This document shows, piece after piece, positions 20,403-32,086 of a stretch of DNA of 64,000 bases. Made by a program: the position numbers and the translations under genes. The stretch's first letter is position 1. Every line of letters begins with the position of its first letter. Source of the stretch: Cedecea colo (GTDB taxonomy: Bacteria; Pseudomonadota; Gammaproteobacteria; Enterobacterales; Enterobacteriaceae). The stretch covers positions 1 to 64,000 of the forward strand of contig NZ_SOYS01000004.1 of NCBI RefSeq assembly GCF_011808225.1. Reading direction: 5' to 3'. Below the pieces are notes generated by a model. The model was not told where the DNA came from and did no database searches. It saw only the letters and a list, made by a program, of their open reading frames with translations.

Positions 20403-21191
20403 TTAACGGATCAGACCGCGCGTGGAGCGCGAAAAGAATTCAACAAATGCGTTAACTTCCGGATGCTGTTTAGCAAGCTCAGCGATTTCCGGTTTTGCCT
20501 CGTCGAGGGTTTTACCACTGCGGTACAGCAGCTTGTAAGCGTTGCGAATAGCGTGCAGCGCTTCTTTGCTGAAACCACGGCGTTTTAACCCTTCAAAATT
20601 GACGCCAAACGGCGTCGCGTGGTTGCCCTGCGCAATAACGTACGGCGGAACGTCCTGTGCTACGCCGGAGCAGCCGCCAACCATCACGTGCGCACCAATA
20701 ATGCAGAACTGGTGCACCGCAGTCATGCCGCCGATGATCGCAAAATCATCGACAGAAACGTGGCCTGCAAGCGTTGCGTTATTCGCGAGGATACAGCGAT
20801 TCCCGACGGTACAATCGTGCGCCACATGGGCGTTGATCATCAGCAGGTTATCGCTGCCCACCTTCGTCAAGCCACCGCCCTGTTCTGTTCCACGATGGAT
20901 GGTGACGCTCTCGCGAATGCGGTTGCGATCGCCAATCTCCACGCGAGTGGGTTCACCTGCATATTTAAGATCCTGGTTAACTTCACCAATGGAGGCGAAC
21001 TGGTAAATCTCGTTATCACGGCCAATGATCGTATGACCATTTACCACAACATGAGATTTCAGAACGGTTCCCTCACCGATCTCAACATGCGGGCCAACTA
21101 CGCAAAACGGGCCAATATGGACGTTAGCACCAATAACGGCGCCCTCTTCCACAATGGATGATGGATGAATAAAGGCGGATTTATCAATCAC
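20403..21191 (-). CDS. lpxA: UDP-N-acetylglucosamine acyltransferase
   Basis: First enzyme of lipid A synthesis, transferring 3-hydroxyacyl from ACP. The 262-residue protein shows the left-handed beta-helix pattern of hexapeptide repeats up to about residue 190, followed by a helical C-terminus. H122 and catalytic H125 lie in INAHVAHDC. The start codon is GTG at 21191. fabZ ends 3 bases upstream, so the genes are tightly packed. Confidence 0.97.
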   Translation of the reverse strand: MIDKSAFIHPSSIVEEGAVIGANVHIGPFCVVGPHVEIGEGTVLKSHVVVNGHTIIGRDNEIYQFASIGEVNQDLKYAGEPTRVEIGDRNRIRESVTIHRGTEQGGGLTKVGSDNLLMINAHVAHDCTVGNRCILANNATLAGHVSVDDFAIIGGMTAVHQFCIIGAHVMVGGCSGVAQDVPPYVIAQGNHATPFGVNFEGLKRRGFSKEALHAIRNAYKLLYRSGKTLDEAKPEIAELAKQHPEVNAFVEFFSRSTRGLIR

Positions 21192-21194
21192 GTA

Positions 21195-21650
21195 TTAGCT
21201 CTCCCGGCTGCGGGCACACATCATAGTTGCTTCGCAGACAATTTTACCGTCAACGGTAGCCACGCCTTTAAAGCGCGTCAGACCACGGCGGGTTTTTTCG
21301 AAAGTTACTTCCATGACCATCTGGTCACCAGGCACAACCGGGCGCTTGAAACGCGCTTCGTCGATACCGGCAAAGTAATAAAGTTCGCCAGGCTCCAGTT
21401 TCCCTACGCTTTTGAACGCCAGAATACCGGTGGCCTGCGCCATTGCTTCAAGGATCAAAACGCCCGGGAAAATGGGTTTGCCAGGGAAGTGCCCCTGGAA
21501 AAATGGCTCGTTTACAGAGACATTTTTTACTGCGCGTAGAAAACGACCTTCTTCAAAATCCAGAACACGGTCAACCAGCAAGAACGGATAACGGTGCGGC
21601 AAAAGCTCTAAAATCTCTTCAATGTGCAGAGTATGAGTGTCGGTAGTCAA
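21195..21650 (-). CDS. fabZ: 3-hydroxyacyl-ACP dehydratase FabZ
   Basis: Hot-dog-fold dehydratase of fatty acid elongation; it competes with LpxA for 3-hydroxymyristoyl-ACP. Catalytic H54 ([12 protein letters not shown]) and E68 (LEAMAQ) are present. The start is taken as TTG at 21650 because it gives 151 residues and aligns with the E. coli start, which is also TTG. An ATG at 21668 would add six residues without a better ribosome site. Confidence 0.95.
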   Translation of the reverse strand: MTTDTHTLHIEEILELLPHRYPFLLVDRVLDFEEGRFLRAVKNVSVNEPFFQGHFPGKPIFPGVLILEAMAQATGILAFKSVGKLEPGELYYFAGIDEARFKRPVVPGDQMVMEVTFEKTRRGLTRFKGVATVDGKIVCEATMMCARSRES

Positions 21651-21692
21651 AATACTCTTCCTGTCCAAATATACTAAATGACAATAATAACA

Positions 21693-21727
21693 CGGCCTGC
21701 GGCTATCAGGAGATAGCTTGCAGGCCG
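21693..21727. other. Long imperfect hairpin between lpxD and fabZ
   Basis: CGGCCTGC plus GGCTATC (21693-21707) pairs with GATAGCTTGCAGGCCG (21712-21727) around loop AGGA, with one bulge. No T-run follows on the minus strand. It may set the relative stability of the lpxD and fabZ parts of the message. It is compatible with a REP-like unit but has no neighbouring partner copies. Confidence 0.55.
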
Positions 21728-21737
21728 CAAATCAGTC

Positions 21738-21860
21738 TACTCGTCATACTTCGAGCAGCAGGGGTGTTAGCTGCGCTCACTTACCCGTATCACTTACTTA
21801 AGTAAGCTCATCGGGATAAGCTCCCTGGCCGCCTACCTGCAACTCGAATTATTTAGAGTA
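21738..21860. repeat. ERIC/IRU-like intergenic palindrome
   Basis: The 123-bp stretch has inverted ends (TACTCGTCATACTTCGAG at the left; complement of CTCGAATTATTTAGAGTA at the right). Its centre CACTTACTTAAGTAAGCTCATCGGG resembles the ERIC consensus core. Length is close to the ~127 bp of ERIC. It sits inside the fabZ-lpxD gap, as such elements do in transcribed intergenic regions. Confidence 0.65.
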
Positions 21861-21890
21861 TCTACAAGATGCGTCAAGGGCTGGTGTTGA

Positions 21891-22916
21891 TTAGCTTTGT
21901 TGATTGACCTTACGCTCGATGGCTTTTAAGCGTTTGCTCATTTCATCGATATTCATCACCAGGGCGGCGGTTTTACGCCATGCTTTATTCGGTTGTAACG
22001 GAATACCTGACGAATAGACTCCGGGTTCGGTTATCGGGCGCATTACCATGCCCATACCGGTCACGGTGACCTTATCGCAGATTTCCATATGACCGTTAAT
22101 CACGCTGGCGCCGCCAATCATGCAGTAGCGCCCAATTTTGAGGCTGCCGGCCATGATAACGCCGCCCGCGACGGCGGTATTGTCGCCAATCACAACGTTA
22201 TGTGCAATCTGGCACTGGTTATCAATGATAACACCATTACCAATAATGGTATCGTCCAGCGCGCCACGGTCAATGGTGGTACAGGCGCCAATTTCAACGC
22301 GATCGCCCACGATCACGCGGCCAAGCTGGGGGATCTTCACCCAGTTTCCACGATCGTTGGCGTAACCAAAGCCATCCGCACCGATAACCGTGCCCGACTG
22401 GATTAAGCAATGCTCACCAATCTGGACTTCGTGGTAGACAGATACGTTCGCCCACAGGCGAGAACCCGCGCCGATTTTGGTATTTTTGCCAACAAAACAG
22501 CCGGGACCAATAACGACGTTATCACCCAGCACAACGCCAGATTCGATAACCGCATTGGCGCCAATCGCCACGTTGTTGCCTAACGTCGCAGCCGCATCAA
22601 CCACTGCGCTCGGCGCAATGTTCTGTGCTGGCTGCGGCGTGGAATCAAGAAGTTGCGCCATGCGGGCATAGGTCAGGTAGGGATTCTTCACTACCAGCGC
22701 CGCGCTTTTGGCGAAAGGCAGGTCGGCCTGGGTCATTACGACGGCAGAAGCCTGGCAAGTCGCCAGTTGTTCATGATAACGCGGGTTAACGATGAACGTG
22801 ATATGGCCTGCCTGCGCCGAATGCATGGATGCAACGCCGGTGATGACGATATCGCCATCACCGTGCAATTCTGCATCCAACTGCTGGGCTAATTCAGCCA
22901 GTCGAATTGAAGACAT
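21891..22916 (-). CDS. lpxD: UDP-3-O-(3-hydroxymyristoyl)glucosamine N-acyltransferase
   Basis: Third lipid A enzyme; adds the N-linked acyl chain. 341 residues, the E. coli length. The N-terminal uridine-binding domain (about 1-100) is followed by hexapeptide repeats; the catalytic histidine (near residue 239) is in [12 protein letters not shown]. It follows skp with 3 bases between them. Confidence 0.97.
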   Translation of the reverse strand: MSSIRLAELAQQLDAELHGDGDIVITGVASMHSAQAGHITFIVNPRYHEQLATCQASAVVMTQADLPFAKSAALVVKNPYLTYARMAQLLDSTPQPAQNIAPSAVVDAAATLGNNVAIGANAVIESGVVLGDNVVIGPGCFVGKNTKIGAGSRLWANVSVYHEVQIGEHCLIQSGTVIGADGFGYANDRGNWVKIPQLGRVIVGDRVEIGACTTIDRGALDDTIIGNGVIIDNQCQIAHNVVIGDNTAVAGGVIMAGSLKIGRYCMIGGASVINGHMEICDKVTVTGMGMVMRPITEPGVYSSGIPLQPNKAWRKTAALVMNIDEMSKRLKAIERKVNQQS

Positions 22917-22919
22917 TAC

Positions 22920-23420
22920 TTATTTAACCTGTTTCAGTACATCTGCAGTGATGTCTTTTACGCCGCTACCAGCGTAGGCAACGGTGTTAGTGTCCAGCAC
23001 TACATCGTAGCCTTTGTCGTCAGCAACTTTCTTCACCGCACTCTGGATACGAGTAACCAGTTTGCCGCGTTCTTCACCGGAACGACGTTGACGATCCTGT
23101 TCAAAAGCCTGCGCTTTAGTAGAGAAGGTCTGGCGCTGAGCCATTACGTCTTTTTCCAGCTTGCTGCGCTCGCTGGCTTTCATGGTGGAGCCATCGCGCT
23201 GCAGACGTTGCATTTTGGATTGCAGATCGTTTTCCATACCCTGAAGTTCGCTGGCACGGCCTTTGAACTCGTTTTCCAGGGTTTTGGAGACACCCGTGTT
23301 CTGTGCAACTTGCTGGAACAGGTTGCCCATGTTTACAACGGCGATACTTTCAGCTGCCTGAACGCTGGCTGATGCAGCCATAGCGATGCCAAGACCTGCG
23401 GCAAATAACCACTTTTTCAC
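22920..23420 (-). CDS. skp: Periplasmic chaperone Skp
   Basis: Trimeric 'jellyfish' chaperone that carries unfolded outer-membrane proteins to BamA. The chosen start is GTG at 23420, after AAGGAG; this gives 166 residues with a signal peptide cut near residue 22 (SVQA). The rest is lysine/arginine-rich with a long coiled-coil stretch (about 50-130). Longer in-frame starts to 23474 lie in the bamA-skp gap and lack a signal-peptide layout. Sits directly behind bamA. Confidence 0.95.
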   Translation of the reverse strand: MKKWLFAAGLGIAMAASASVQAAESIAVVNMGNLFQQVAQNTGVSKTLENEFKGRASELQGMENDLQSKMQRLQRDGSTMKASERSKLEKDVMAQRQTFSTKAQAFEQDRQRRSGEERGKLVTRIQSAVKKVADDKGYDVVLDTNTVAYAGSGVKDITADVLKQVK

Positions 23421-23540
23421 AATAAACTCCTTACCATCCCATATGTGTCCGAGGACACTGTCTTTTGCGTGCACCAGCCCAGCGTTTGCCGGACCGGTAT
23501 CAGCGCGTCACTGCTTATTGCGTTCCTTCGCGCAAAACAA

Positions 23541-25958
23541 TTACCAAGTTTTACCAATGTTAAACTGGAACTGTTCTGCTTTGTCGCCATCGTATTTCTT
23601 GAACGGCTGAGCATAGGAGAATACCAGCGGCCCCAATGGTGACATCCATTGCAATGCTATACCCGCAGACATACGAATATTGGCTGGGTCACTGTAATCC
23701 GGTACTCCAGCGTCTTTCATCTGCGCGGTATTTTCCCAGTTGGTATCCCAGACGGTACCGGCATCCATGAACAGGGACGTACGGACCGAGTTGGCATACT
23801 TCTCGCTCAGGAACGGCGTCGGGGTGATCAGCTCAAGGCTTGCCACGCCCATAGCGTTACCACCTACCGCATCGTCAGAATCACATACTTCATTGGATGA
23901 AGATTTATTACAGTTATCCGTATCGTTACCGCCGTAGTACACGGCTTTCGGACCGATGTTATTAGACTGGAAACCACGTACCGTACTGGAACCACCGGCG
24001 TAGAAGTTTTCATAGAACGGCAGTTCTTTGCCGCCGAATCCATCACCGTAACCCCAACGGGTACGGCCCAACACGACCCAGGTATGGTCTTCGTTGATTG
24101 GGAAGTAGCTCGCGGTATCCAGCGTTACTTTATAGAATTCGTTATCCGAGCCTGGGATGGTGACTTTACCGTTCAGGTTGACACGCGAACCGTCCGTCGG
24201 GAAGAAACCGCGATCCAGTTTGTTGTATGTCCAACCATAGTTCAGAGTGAAGTCATCAGCAGCAAAACCGTTGTCATCAGACGATCGAGATGTGCTCTGG
24301 TCCACAGAATCCAGATAGCGCCACATGGCTACCTGCGGCTGCATATTGGACAGATCGTTATGAACATAACCTAAACCCAGACGCAGGGTGTTATATTCAT
24401 TAACCGGGAAGCCGAGCGTGCCGTCTACACCATAACTTTTGTTGGTATAGTCGGACAGATCCGCATCATCCGCTTTAAAGTCGTTATAGAACAGTCGACC
24501 ACCGAGGCTCACGCCATCAACGGTGAAGTACGGGTCAGTAACGGACAGTTCAGCGTAGGTCTGATAGTCGTTCTTGGTGCCGTTGATGCCAACGGAATAA
24601 CCGGTACCTAACCAGTTATCCTGCTGCACGCCCACCTGGAAGCTCACGCCGCTTTCAGTTCCGTAACCCACACCGAAGTTGAAGCTGCCGGTGTTACGTT
24701 CTTTCACTTTATAGACAACGTCTACCTGATCCGGGCTGCCGGACACGCGCTGGGTATCTACGTCAACGGTTTCAAAGTAACCAAGACGATTCAGGCGCTC
24801 TTTACCGGCGTCAACCATGTCGCTGCCAAGCCAGGCCCCTTCCATCTGGCGCATTTCGCGACGCAGAACGGAGTCTTTACTGGTGTCGTTACCTTCAAAA
24901 CGGATCTTACGCACGTAGAAACGGTTACCGGAATCAACGCTGACGTGCAGTTTTACGGTCTTGTCTGCATCGTTGATTTCAGGCTGGGTCTGCACGCGTG
25001 GATAGGCATAACCATAACGACCCAAAAGTTTCTTGATGTCGTCTTCCATTTTGGTGACTTTGGTGCCGTTATACAGCTCGCCCGGCTTCAGCTTAGTCAG
25101 GCTCTCAATTTCTGCCGAGTGGCCTGCCAGATTGCCGTTCACCGTCACGCCAGCAATCTTGTACTGATCGCCTTCGGTGACGTTAACCGTCACGTAAATG
25201 CTTTTCTTGTCCGGCGTCAGGCTAACCTGAGTAGAATCGATGTTAAAACGCGCATAGCCACGATCCAGATAGTAGCTACGCAACGTTTCGAGGTCGCCCG
25301 CTAGTTTCTGTTTCTGGTATTTACGATCGCCAACGACGTTCCACCACGGCACTTCATCGCGCAGCTGGAAGTGCGAGATTAACTCCTCGGTAGAAAATGC
25401 GTGGTTGCCGACGATGTTGATTTGCTGAATTTTGGCGGAAACGCCTTCCTGGAATACCAGTTTCAGATCGACACGGTTACGCGGCAGCGGCGTAACCACG
25501 GCTTTAACGCTGGCACTGTACTTACCAACGCTGTAGTAGAAATCTTCCAGCCCTTTCTCGATATCCGAGAGGGTGGTGCGGTCCAGTGATTCACCGACAC
25601 GTACGCCAGAAGCCTCAAGGTTCTGCTTAAGCATGTCGTCCTTCACGGACTTGTTACCGGAGAAAGTAATACTCGCGATGGTTGGGCGTTCTTTTACCTG
25701 AACGACCAGCGTATCGCCATCACGCAGTACCCGGACATCTTCGAAGTTCCCGGTAGCAAACAGTGAACGGATAGTATTACTGATATCCTCGTCAGAGACG
25801 GTATCGCCTGGGCGAACCGGCATGCTGAGGAGGGCCGCACCGACGGCGACTCGCTGCAGGCCTTCGAAATGAATGTCTTTCACTACGAACCCGTCTGCAC
25901 CGTATACGGTGGCGCTGCTAAACAGCAGCGACGCTATGAGCAACTTTTTCATCGCCAT
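23541..25958 (-). CDS. bamA: Outer-membrane protein assembly factor BamA
   Basis: Essential Omp85 insertase. 805 residues: signal peptide (20), five POTRA domains (about 21-420), and a 16-strand barrel ending in the C-terminal signal FNIGKTW. Loop 6 keeps the VRGF motif (TVRGFQSNN) and is followed by an exposed cysteine pair ([16 protein letters not shown]), which in E. coli is also a pair but in different sequence. It is five residues shorter than E. coli, with differences in surface loops. rseP lies 33 bases upstream. Confidence 0.98.
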   Translation of the reverse strand: MAMKKLLIASLLFSSATVYGADGFVVKDIHFEGLQRVAVGAALLSMPVRPGDTVSDEDISNTIRSLFATGNFEDVRVLRDGDTLVVQVKERPTIASITFSGNKSVKDDMLKQNLEASGVRVGESLDRTTLSDIEKGLEDFYYSVGKYSASVKAVVTPLPRNRVDLKLVFQEGVSAKIQQINIVGNHAFSTEELISHFQLRDEVPWWNVVGDRKYQKQKLAGDLETLRSYYLDRGYARFNIDSTQVSLTPDKKSIYVTVNVTEGDQYKIAGVTVNGNLAGHSAEIESLTKLKPGELYNGTKVTKMEDDIKKLLGRYGYAYPRVQTQPEINDADKTVKLHVSVDSGNRFYVRKIRFEGNDTSKDSVLRREMRQMEGAWLGSDMVDAGKERLNRLGYFETVDVDTQRVSGSPDQVDVVYKVKERNTGSFNFGVGYGTESGVSFQVGVQQDNWLGTGYSVGINGTKNDYQTYAELSVTDPYFTVDGVSLGGRLFYNDFKADDADLSDYTNKSYGVDGTLGFPVNEYNTLRLGLGYVHNDLSNMQPQVAMWRYLDSVDQSTSRSSDDNGFAADDFTLNYGWTYNKLDRGFFPTDGSRVNLNGKVTIPGSDNEFYKVTLDTASYFPINEDHTWVVLGRTRWGYGDGFGGKELPFYENFYAGGSSTVRGFQSNNIGPKAVYYGGNDTDNCNKSSSNEVCDSDDAVGGNAMGVASLELITPTPFLSEKYANSVRTSLFMDAGTVWDTNWENTAQMKDAGVPDYSDPANIRMSAGIALQWMSPLGPLVFSYAQPFKKYDGDKAEQFQFNIGKTW

Positions 25959-25991
25959 CGTTGTTATGCGTTCTTCCTAACCTAATTCTCT

Positions 25992-27344
25992 CTAAAACCG
26001 AGAGAAATCATTGAAAAGTGCAAGCCCCATTAACATCATCAGCAAAATAGAGCCGATGCGGTAACTAAAGTCTTGAACTCGCTCGGAAACCGGTCCGCCC
26101 TTCAGTTTTTCAATCGCCAAAAAGAGCAGATGCCCGCCGTCCAGAACGGGGAGCGGAAACAGGTTGATAATCCCTAAATTGACGCTGATAAGCGCCAGGA
26201 ACATCAGATAGTAAATCAACCCGAATTCCGCTGACATACCTGCCCCTTGAGCTATGGAGATTGGCCCACTGAGGTTGTTCAGTTTTACGTCACCGGTTAT
26301 TAATTTCCCCAACATGTTGACCGTCAGCTTCATCAGTTGCCAGGTTTTACCCGTGGCTTCTGCTATCGCGACAAACGGCCCATACTGGCGCACTGTCTTG
26401 TACTCATCCGGCAGCGGGATAACCTTTGGTACTACACCCGCAAACCCTTCAGCCTTCGCTTTACCCGGTTTTGTATCCGGTATCAGCGTTAAAGACAAGG
26501 GCTGTCCCTGTCTTTCTACTTCAACAGCCAGAGACTGGCCTGGATTATCACGCACCAGGCTGACAAAATCCGTCCACTGGGCGATAACCGCACCGTTGAC
26601 TTTAACGATCCTGTCTCCGGCTTGCAAACCTGCCTTATTGGCAGCTGATTCAGGTTGAACTTCTGCGAGCACCGTCTCAATTTGCGGGCCGCGCGGTTTG
26701 ATACCTAACGAGACTACAGGGTCTTCTCTGTCTGGTTCAAACTGCCAGTTTCGCAAATCGAGAGTTTTCTCGCTGGTCTGACTGGTGCCAAAAGGCGCCA
26801 GGCTAACGCGCGCGTTTTCATCGCCAATCTTCGCCACCAGAGCAAGGCGAACAGCATCCCAATCAGGCGTTTCGATACCATCTATCGCTTTAAGTTCCGT
26901 GCCTGGCGCAATTTGTGCGCTCGCCGCTATCGAGTTGGGTACAATTTCACCAACAACCGGACGCACGGCAGGGACGCCGATGATAAACACCAGCCAGTAA
27001 GCAAATACCGCGAAGATAAAGTTGGCAACCGGCCCGGCGGCGATAATAGCCGCGCGCTGGGATACGGTTTTGTTGTTGAAGGCGTAATGGCGTAGCTCCG
27101 GGCTAACCGGCTCAACACGCTCATCAAGCATTTTGACATAGCCGCCCAGCGGAATAAGAGCGATAACAAACTCGGTGCCATGGCTATCCAGACGACGCCA
27201 GAGCGCTTTACCAAAGCCAATGGAAAAGCGTTCAACGCGCACGCCCATACTGCGGGCAACCCAGAAATGGCCAAACTCGTGCACGGTGATCAAAATACCC
27301 AGTGCAACGATAAATGCTGCCAGATTCCAGAGTATGCTCAGCAT
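25992..27344 (-). CDS. rseP: Site-2 intramembrane metalloprotease RseP
   Basis: Cleaves RseA after DegS to release sigma-E, and also clears signal peptides. 450 residues as in E. coli. The zinc motif HEFGH is at 22-26, two PDZ domains lie in the periplasmic part (about 127-310), and the third ligand aspartate is in the LDGGH motif near 402. Four transmembrane segments are expected. It is between cdsA (11 bases) and bamA, an arrangement that links the stress protease with its outer-membrane clients. Confidence 0.97.
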   Translation of the reverse strand: MLSILWNLAAFIVALGILITVHEFGHFWVARSMGVRVERFSIGFGKALWRRLDSHGTEFVIALIPLGGYVKMLDERVEPVSPELRHYAFNNKTVSQRAAIIAAGPVANFIFAVFAYWLVFIIGVPAVRPVVGEIVPNSIAASAQIAPGTELKAIDGIETPDWDAVRLALVAKIGDENARVSLAPFGTSQTSEKTLDLRNWQFEPDREDPVVSLGIKPRGPQIETVLAEVQPESAANKAGLQAGDRIVKVNGAVIAQWTDFVSLVRDNPGQSLAVEVERQGQPLSLTLIPDTKPGKAKAEGFAGVVPKVIPLPDEYKTVRQYGPFVAIAEATGKTWQLMKLTVNMLGKLITGDVKLNNLSGPISIAQGAGMSAEFGLIYYLMFLALISVNLGIINLFPLPVLDGGHLLFLAIEKLKGGPVSERVQDFSYRIGSILLMMLMGLALFNDFSRF

Positions 27345-27355
27345 AAAACCTTCCG

Positions 27356-28213
27356 TTAAATCGTCCTGAAAACGAGCAAAAGCAGACAGGCAAATACCGG
27401 CACCGCCGCCGTCAGACTGTCAATGCGATCCAGAATACCACCATGTCCGGGGATCATGTGACCGCTATCTTTAATCCCTGCTTCACGTTTGAACATACTT
27501 TCGGTTAAATCACCCAGTACGGATGCAAGCGCTGCGATAACGGAGCACACCAGCAGGATAGATGGTGCAACGTCCAGATTCGCCCACATGCCGAACATCA
27601 ATGAGATGACCGCAGAAGTAAACAGCCCGCCGATAAAACCTTGCCAGGTTTTACCCGGAGAAACTTTTGGCGCCAGCTTATGTTTACCGAACATTTTACC
27701 GAAGAGGTAAGCGCCGGAGTCAGCCCCCCAAACGAGGATCATAACGTACAGCAGCCACATTGCACCCGTATAGTGGTTGATGTCGTAATGCCAGCTGCGC
27801 AGCGCAATCATGCCCCAGAAGAACGGCACGATAGTCAACAAACCGAAGATCAACCGCAGCGTTCTGGAGTTACGCCAGAAAGCCGCAGAAGCTGGATAAA
27901 ACAGCACCAGCAGCAATGCCGCACTCCACCAGACAAGCGATGCCCAAAGAGAAAATTCAATCAATGGGATATGTACCGTGCGGCGGTATTCGGGTAATGC
28001 AAAAAGCATCGCCGCCAGCAGCAGCCCACAAAGTACCGCCAACCATACCCGCTGGGATCGCGCTTTAAATCCAGCCAGTTGTCCCCATTCCCACGCGCTT
28101 AACATACACACGACAAGGGTGGTGATAGCAAAACCGACCGGCGGAAGCAGAAACAGCGCGGCAATGACAACAGGTATTAAAATAAACGCAGAAATCAGGC
28201 GATACTTCAGCAA
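27356..28213 (-). CDS. cdsA: Phosphatidate cytidylyltransferase (CDP-diglyceride synthase)
   Basis: Inner-membrane enzyme making CDP-diacylglycerol, precursor of all phospholipids. 285 residues with about eight hydrophobic segments and the family signature near the C-terminus ([18 protein letters not shown], then DRIDS). The start codon is TTG at 28213, giving LKYRLIS as in E. coli, where TTG is also used. Follows uppS after 18 bases. Confidence 0.96.
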   Translation of the reverse strand: MLKYRLISAFILIPVVIAALFLLPPVGFAITTLVVCMLSAWEWGQLAGFKARSQRVWLAVLCGLLLAAMLFALPEYRRTVHIPLIEFSLWASLVWWSAALLLVLFYPASAAFWRNSRTLRLIFGLLTIVPFFWGMIALRSWHYDINHYTGAMWLLYVMILVWGADSGAYLFGKMFGKHKLAPKVSPGKTWQGFIGGLFTSAVISLMFGMWANLDVAPSILLVCSVIAALASVLGDLTESMFKREAGIKDSGHMIPGHGGILDRIDSLTAAVPVFACLLLLVFRTI

Positions 28214-28231
28214 AAGTGACCCCCAACAGGC

Positions 28232-28984
28232 TTATTCGCCACCAGGTGCAGTGCCGCCAAAACGACGCTCTCGATTCGCAAAAGCATTTAGCGCACCTTC
28301 AAAGTCTTGTTCATCGAAATCAGGCCAAAGAACATCCGTAAAGTAAAGCTCTGCATAGGCTATCTGCCAAATCAGAAAATTACTGATGCGGTGCTCTCCT
28401 CCTGTCCTAATTACTAAATCCACGGGGGCCAGTTCATTCATGCAGATCTGCTGACTGAGCATCTCTTCATCAATCTGGTCCGGGCGCAATAAACCTTCCT
28501 GCACCTGCTCGGCGAGATACCGAACTCCCTGAATAATATCCCAACGACCGCCATAATTCGCGGCGATGTTAAGCGTCAAGCCAGTATTTTGACTGGTCAG
28601 CGCTTCGGCTTTGTTAATACGTTCCTGCAGGCGCGAGTTAAATCGTCCGGTGTCGCCAATAATCCGCAGGCGGACGTTGTGACGATGTAAGCTCTTGACT
28701 TCGCTGTCTAAAGCCCACACAAACAGCTCCATCAACGCGCTCACTTCCTGCGCCGGGCGATTCCAGTTTTCACTGCTAAAGGCATAAAGCGTGAGCGCCT
28801 CGATACCGTTATTTGCCGCAAAACTAACGGCCCTACGGACGGATTTCGCTCCCGCTTTATGACCAAAGACCCTCATTTTTCCTTGTCGTTTAGCCCAACG
28901 ACCATTGCCATCCATAATAATGGCAACATGGCGTGCGCCATGTGCGGATGCGGTTTCGCTTAATTGTTGGTTTGCTGACAACAT
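28232..28984 (-). CDS. uppS: Undecaprenyl diphosphate synthase
   Basis: Adds eight isoprene units to farnesyl-PP to give the lipid carrier for peptidoglycan and O-antigen (also named ispU). Catalytic D25 lies in [18 protein letters not shown]-type substrate residues follow ([13 protein letters not shown]). The ATG at 28984 gives 250 residues and matches the E. coli start; upstream in-frame codons reach back through the dxr terminator and are not credible. Confidence 0.96.
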   Translation of the reverse strand: MLSANQQLSETASAHGARHVAIIMDGNGRWAKRQGKMRVFGHKAGAKSVRRAVSFAANNGIEALTLYAFSSENWNRPAQEVSALMELFVWALDSEVKSLHRHNVRLRIIGDTGRFNSRLQERINKAEALTSQNTGLTLNIAANYGGRWDIIQGVRYLAEQVQEGLLRPDQIDEEMLSQQICMNELAPVDLVIRTGGEHRISNFLIWQIAYAELYFTDVLWPDFDEQDFEGALNAFANRERRFGGTAPGGE

Positions 28985-29046
28985 AACGCGTAATAATTTC
29001 CTGATAAGGATTAAGCGGTACTCGAGAATGGCTTCGGTCTTCACAC

Positions 29047-29072
29047 AAAAAAGCCGTGCTATGACACGGCTT
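29047..29072 (-). terminator. Rho-independent terminator after dxr
   Basis: Minus strand: stem AAGCCGTG / CACGGCTT with a 6-base loop, followed by six T. It separates dxr from the uppS-cdsA-rseP-bamA group, whose promoter should lie in 28985-29046. Confidence 0.85.
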
Positions 29073-29170
29073 CCCACCCTTCTATCAGCCATATCCGATG
29101 GAAAGGTGGCGCAGACTATATCACTGAAGCACAACGCTAACAAATGGCGGGACGCCAGCCGATTGAATTA

Positions 29171-30370
29171 TCACCGGTTAGCGACACGCGTCACCAGATT
29201 TCTGGCGACTTCACGTGCGGATGCATCCACCGCCTGCACCTCGTCGACGCTTTGTGGCTCCGTCAGGTCAACTTGTTCCAGCACCGCGCGGTTAAGTGCC
29301 GCGATATCCGTAAACCGCAGGCGATGGTGCAGGAAGGCATCCACCACAATTTCATTCGCCGCGTTAAGTACGGTCGTCGCCGCCTGCCCCTGCTCAAAAG
29401 CTTCAATCGCAAGCTTAAGACAAGGATAGCGGTGATAATCTGGCGCCATAAAGGTAAGGGTGCCAATTTTGCAGAAATCCAGCGGCTCAACGCCCGAAAC
29501 TACACGTTCCGGAAACGCCATCGCATGGGCGATAGGCGTGCGCATATCTGGTGCGCCCAGCTGTGCCAGCACGCTACCGTCACGGTAACGCACCATTGAG
29601 TGGATAACTGACTGCGGGTGGATCAGCACTTCCATTTGTTCGGCGTGAGCATTAAATAGCCAGCGGGCTTCAATATACTCGAGACCTTTGTTCATCATGG
29701 TGGCAGAGTCGACGGAGATTTTACGCCCCATCGACCAGTTCGGATGGCTACATGCCTGGTCCGGCGACATTGCCGCCAGCTCGCCAATTGGCGTTTCACG
29801 AAACGGGCCACCAGACCCGGTGAGGATAATGGACGAAACGCCATTGTCTTCCAGACCAGCGTATCCCAGGTTTTGTTGAATTGTTTCCGGTAAACTCTGA
29901 AAAATCGCGTTATGTTCGCTGTCGATCGGCAATAATTGTGCCCCGCTACGCTGTACGGCATCCATAAACAGACGCCCACAGGTCACCAGCGATTCTTTAT
30001 TTGCCAGCAGAACTTGCTTTCCCGCAGCGATAGCCGCAAGGGTTGGCAGCAAACCAGCGGCGCCCACGATCGCCGCCATCACCTGATCGACTTCATCCAG
30101 CGCGGCCATTTCACAGGCGGCTTTCTGCCCCGCCAGCACCTGAGTTGCACTGCCCTGCTCGCGCAGAATTTCGCGCAGCTGTTTAGCCGACGCCTCATCA
30201 TCCATCACCGCCCATTTCGGTCGGAATTCCAGACACTGCTCAGCCATGCACGCGACATTCTTCCCGGCGACCAGCGCCGTAACGGAAAACTGCTCGGGAT
30301 TATGACGGACAACGCTAAGGGTGCTGGTACCGATAGAACCGGTGGAACCGAGGATGGTTAGCTGCTTCAT
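29171..30370 (-). CDS. dxr: 1-deoxy-D-xylulose-5-phosphate reductoisomerase
   Basis: Second enzyme of the MEP isoprenoid pathway (also called ispC), target of fosmidomycin. NADPH motif GSTGSIG is at 8-14; metal-binding acidic residues lie in [11 protein letters not shown], and the flexible loop in [17 protein letters not shown]. The ATG at 30370 gives 399 residues and aligns with E. coli (398); the frame is open further upstream but lacks conserved sequence. Confidence 0.97.
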   Translation of the reverse strand: MKQLTILGSTGSIGTSTLSVVRHNPEQFSVTALVAGKNVACMAEQCLEFRPKWAVMDDEASAKQLREILREQGSATQVLAGQKAACEMAALDEVDQVMAAIVGAAGLLPTLAAIAAGKQVLLANKESLVTCGRLFMDAVQRSGAQLLPIDSEHNAIFQSLPETIQQNLGYAGLEDNGVSSIILTGSGGPFRETPIGELAAMSPDQACSHPNWSMGRKISVDSATMMNKGLEYIEARWLFNAHAEQMEVLIHPQSVIHSMVRYRDGSVLAQLGAPDMRTPIAHAMAFPERVVSGVEPLDFCKIGTLTFMAPDYHRYPCLKLAIEAFEQGQAATTVLNAANEIVVDAFLHHRLRFTDIAALNRAVLEQVDLTEPQSVDEVQAVDASAREVARNLVTRVANR

Positions 30371-30450
30371 GAAGGACTCTGAATGGTTGTAGTAATAAGG
30401 GCAAGTGTGCGGCGGCAAATAAGGCTTGTCTATGCCTTTGAGCTAAAAGC

Positions 30451-30503
30451 AAAACGCCGTAAACAAAACCCGTGAAGCGAATCACGGCCTGCGTACGGCG
30501 TTT
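30451..30503 (-). terminator. Branched hairpin terminator after frr
   Basis: Outer stem AAAACGCCGTA (30451-30461) / TACGGCGTTT (30494-30503) encloses an inner stem CCGTGA / TCACGG. The minus-strand end runs into TTTTGCTTTT. Probably ends the pyrH-frr transcript. Confidence 0.7.
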
Positions 30504-30521
30504 AATTTGTCACGGTGACGA

Positions 30522-31079
30522 TTAGAACTGCATCAGCTCAGTTTCTTTATCGCTCAGAGCCGCATCGATTTTCTTGATAGCGGCGTCAGTCATTTTCTGC
30601 ACGTCGTCCTGCGAGCGACGATCGTCATCTTCACTGATATCTTTATCTTTGAGCAGCGTTTTCACTTTGTCGTTAGCGTCGCGACGCACGTTACGTACCG
30701 CAACGCGAGCGCCTTCAGCTTCACCACGAACAACTTTGATCAGGTCTTTACGACGTTCTTCCGTAAGCGCTGGCAGTGGAACACGAATATCGCTGCCGGC
30801 GGAGCTTGGATTCAGACCAAGGTCGGAGGTCATGATGGCTTTCTCAACGGCCGGGCTCATGGAGCGGTCGAAGACGTTGATTTTCAGCGTACGGGAATCT
30901 TCAACCGTTACGCTTGCCAACTGGCGCAGCGGGGTTGGCGTGCCGTAGTATTCCACTACGATGCCATCCAGCAGGCTTGGGGAAGCACGGCCAGTACGCA
31001 CTTTGCTAATTTGGGTTTTGAACGCTTCAACGCATTTTTCCATGCGCACTTCAGCATCTTTTCTGATATCGCTAATCAC
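30522..31079 (-). CDS. frr: Ribosome recycling factor
   Basis: Splits the post-termination ribosome with EF-G. 185 residues, E. coli length; a long three-helix bundle with the R-rich [20 protein letters not shown] start region and the [12 protein letters not shown] block near the C-terminus. The start codon is GTG (VISDIRKDA), as in E. coli. It is 137 bases downstream of pyrH. Confidence 0.97.
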   Translation of the reverse strand: MISDIRKDAEVRMEKCVEAFKTQISKVRTGRASPSLLDGIVVEYYGTPTPLRQLASVTVEDSRTLKINVFDRSMSPAVEKAIMTSDLGLNPSSAGSDIRVPLPALTEERRKDLIKVVRGEAEGARVAVRNVRRDANDKVKTLLKDKDISEDDDRRSQDDVQKMTDAAIKKIDAALSDKETELMQF

Positions 31080-31216
31080 GTTACGAATCCTTGAAAACTG
31101 GTTTAAGGCAGACCACGCTTACCACCGCAGCACTCGTGCTGCGAGCTAAGTATAGCCCTGTTTATTCTTAGCTGGTGTTAAAACCAAATCTTACCCTGAT
31201 TAAGCTGCGAGCGAAA

Positions 31217-31942
31217 TTACTCGGTAATCAGAGTGCCTTCTTTTTCACCCATAACCACGCGGCGCAGCGCGCCCGGCTTATTCATATTGAACACACGAAT
31301 CGGCAATTTATGATCACGAGCCAGGGTAAAGGCGGCCAGATCCATCACTTTCAGCTCTTTATCCAGCACTTCCGTATAGGTCAGTTGCTCATAAAGGGTT
31401 GCTGTAGGATCTTTTACCGGATCGGCTGTGAACACGCCGTCTACTTTGGTAGCTTTCAACACGACATCCGCTTCGATTTCAATGCCGCGCAGGCAAGCGG
31501 CAGAATCCGTGGTAAAGAATGGGTTACCGGTACCGGCAGCCAGAATCACTACGCGGTTATTACGCAGCAGGCTGATTGCTTCGGCCCAGCTGTAGTTATC
31601 GCACACGCCGTTTAACGGGATAGCGGACATCAGGCGGGCGTTCACATAGGCGCGATGGAGCGCGTCGCGCATCGCCAGGCCGTTCATCACGGTCGCCAGC
31701 ATGCCCATGTGGTCGCCCACAACACGGTTCATGCCGGCTTTCGCCAGGCCCGCTCCGCGGAATAAGTTGCCACCGCCAATTACCACCCCGACCTGAATAC
31801 CCAGTTCAACCAGCTCTTTAATTTCCTGAGCCATACGGTCCAGTATGCTCGCATCAATCCCAAAACCTTCGGTGCCCTGCAGGGCCTCGCCGCTCAGCTT
31901 AAGTAGAATGCGTTTATAGACGGGTTTTGCGTTGGTAGCCAT
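31217..31942 (-). CDS. pyrH: Uridylate kinase
   Basis: UMP kinase of the amino-acid-kinase family, hexameric and regulated by GTP and UTP in E. coli. 241 residues. The N-terminal KLSGEALQG and the GGGNLFRG loop bind phosphate; the [11 protein letters not shown] block is conserved. Lies between tsf and frr as in most proteobacteria; the upstream gap has the tsf terminator. Confidence 0.97.
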   Translation of the reverse strand: MATNAKPVYKRILLKLSGEALQGTEGFGIDASILDRMAQEIKELVELGIQVGVVIGGGNLFRGAGLAKAGMNRVVGDHMGMLATVMNGLAMRDALHRAYVNARLMSAIPLNGVCDNYSWAEAISLLRNNRVVILAAGTGNPFFTTDSAACLRGIEIEADVVLKATKVDGVFTADPVKDPTATLYEQLTYTEVLDKELKVMDLAAFTLARDHKLPIRVFNMNKPGALRRVVMGEKEGTLITE

Positions 31943-32050
31943 GTTTCTTTCCTGAGAACAGTAAACGTTTGGGGATGGAGAATTCTGGCGACATTGTGTC
32001 GCATATCAGCAAGAACTGTATCAGATCAGACTGATATTTAAGGCTGGATA

Positions 32051-32082
32051 AAAAGGAACCGCCAACTGGCGGCTCCTTTTTT
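32051..32082 (-). terminator. Rho-independent terminator after tsf
   Basis: Minus strand: AAAAAAGGAGCCGCC pairs with GGCGGTTCCTTTTT around a short loop, with one mismatch, and ends in a T-run. Closes the rpsB-tsf operon. Confidence 0.88.
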
Positions 32083-32086
32083 AACA

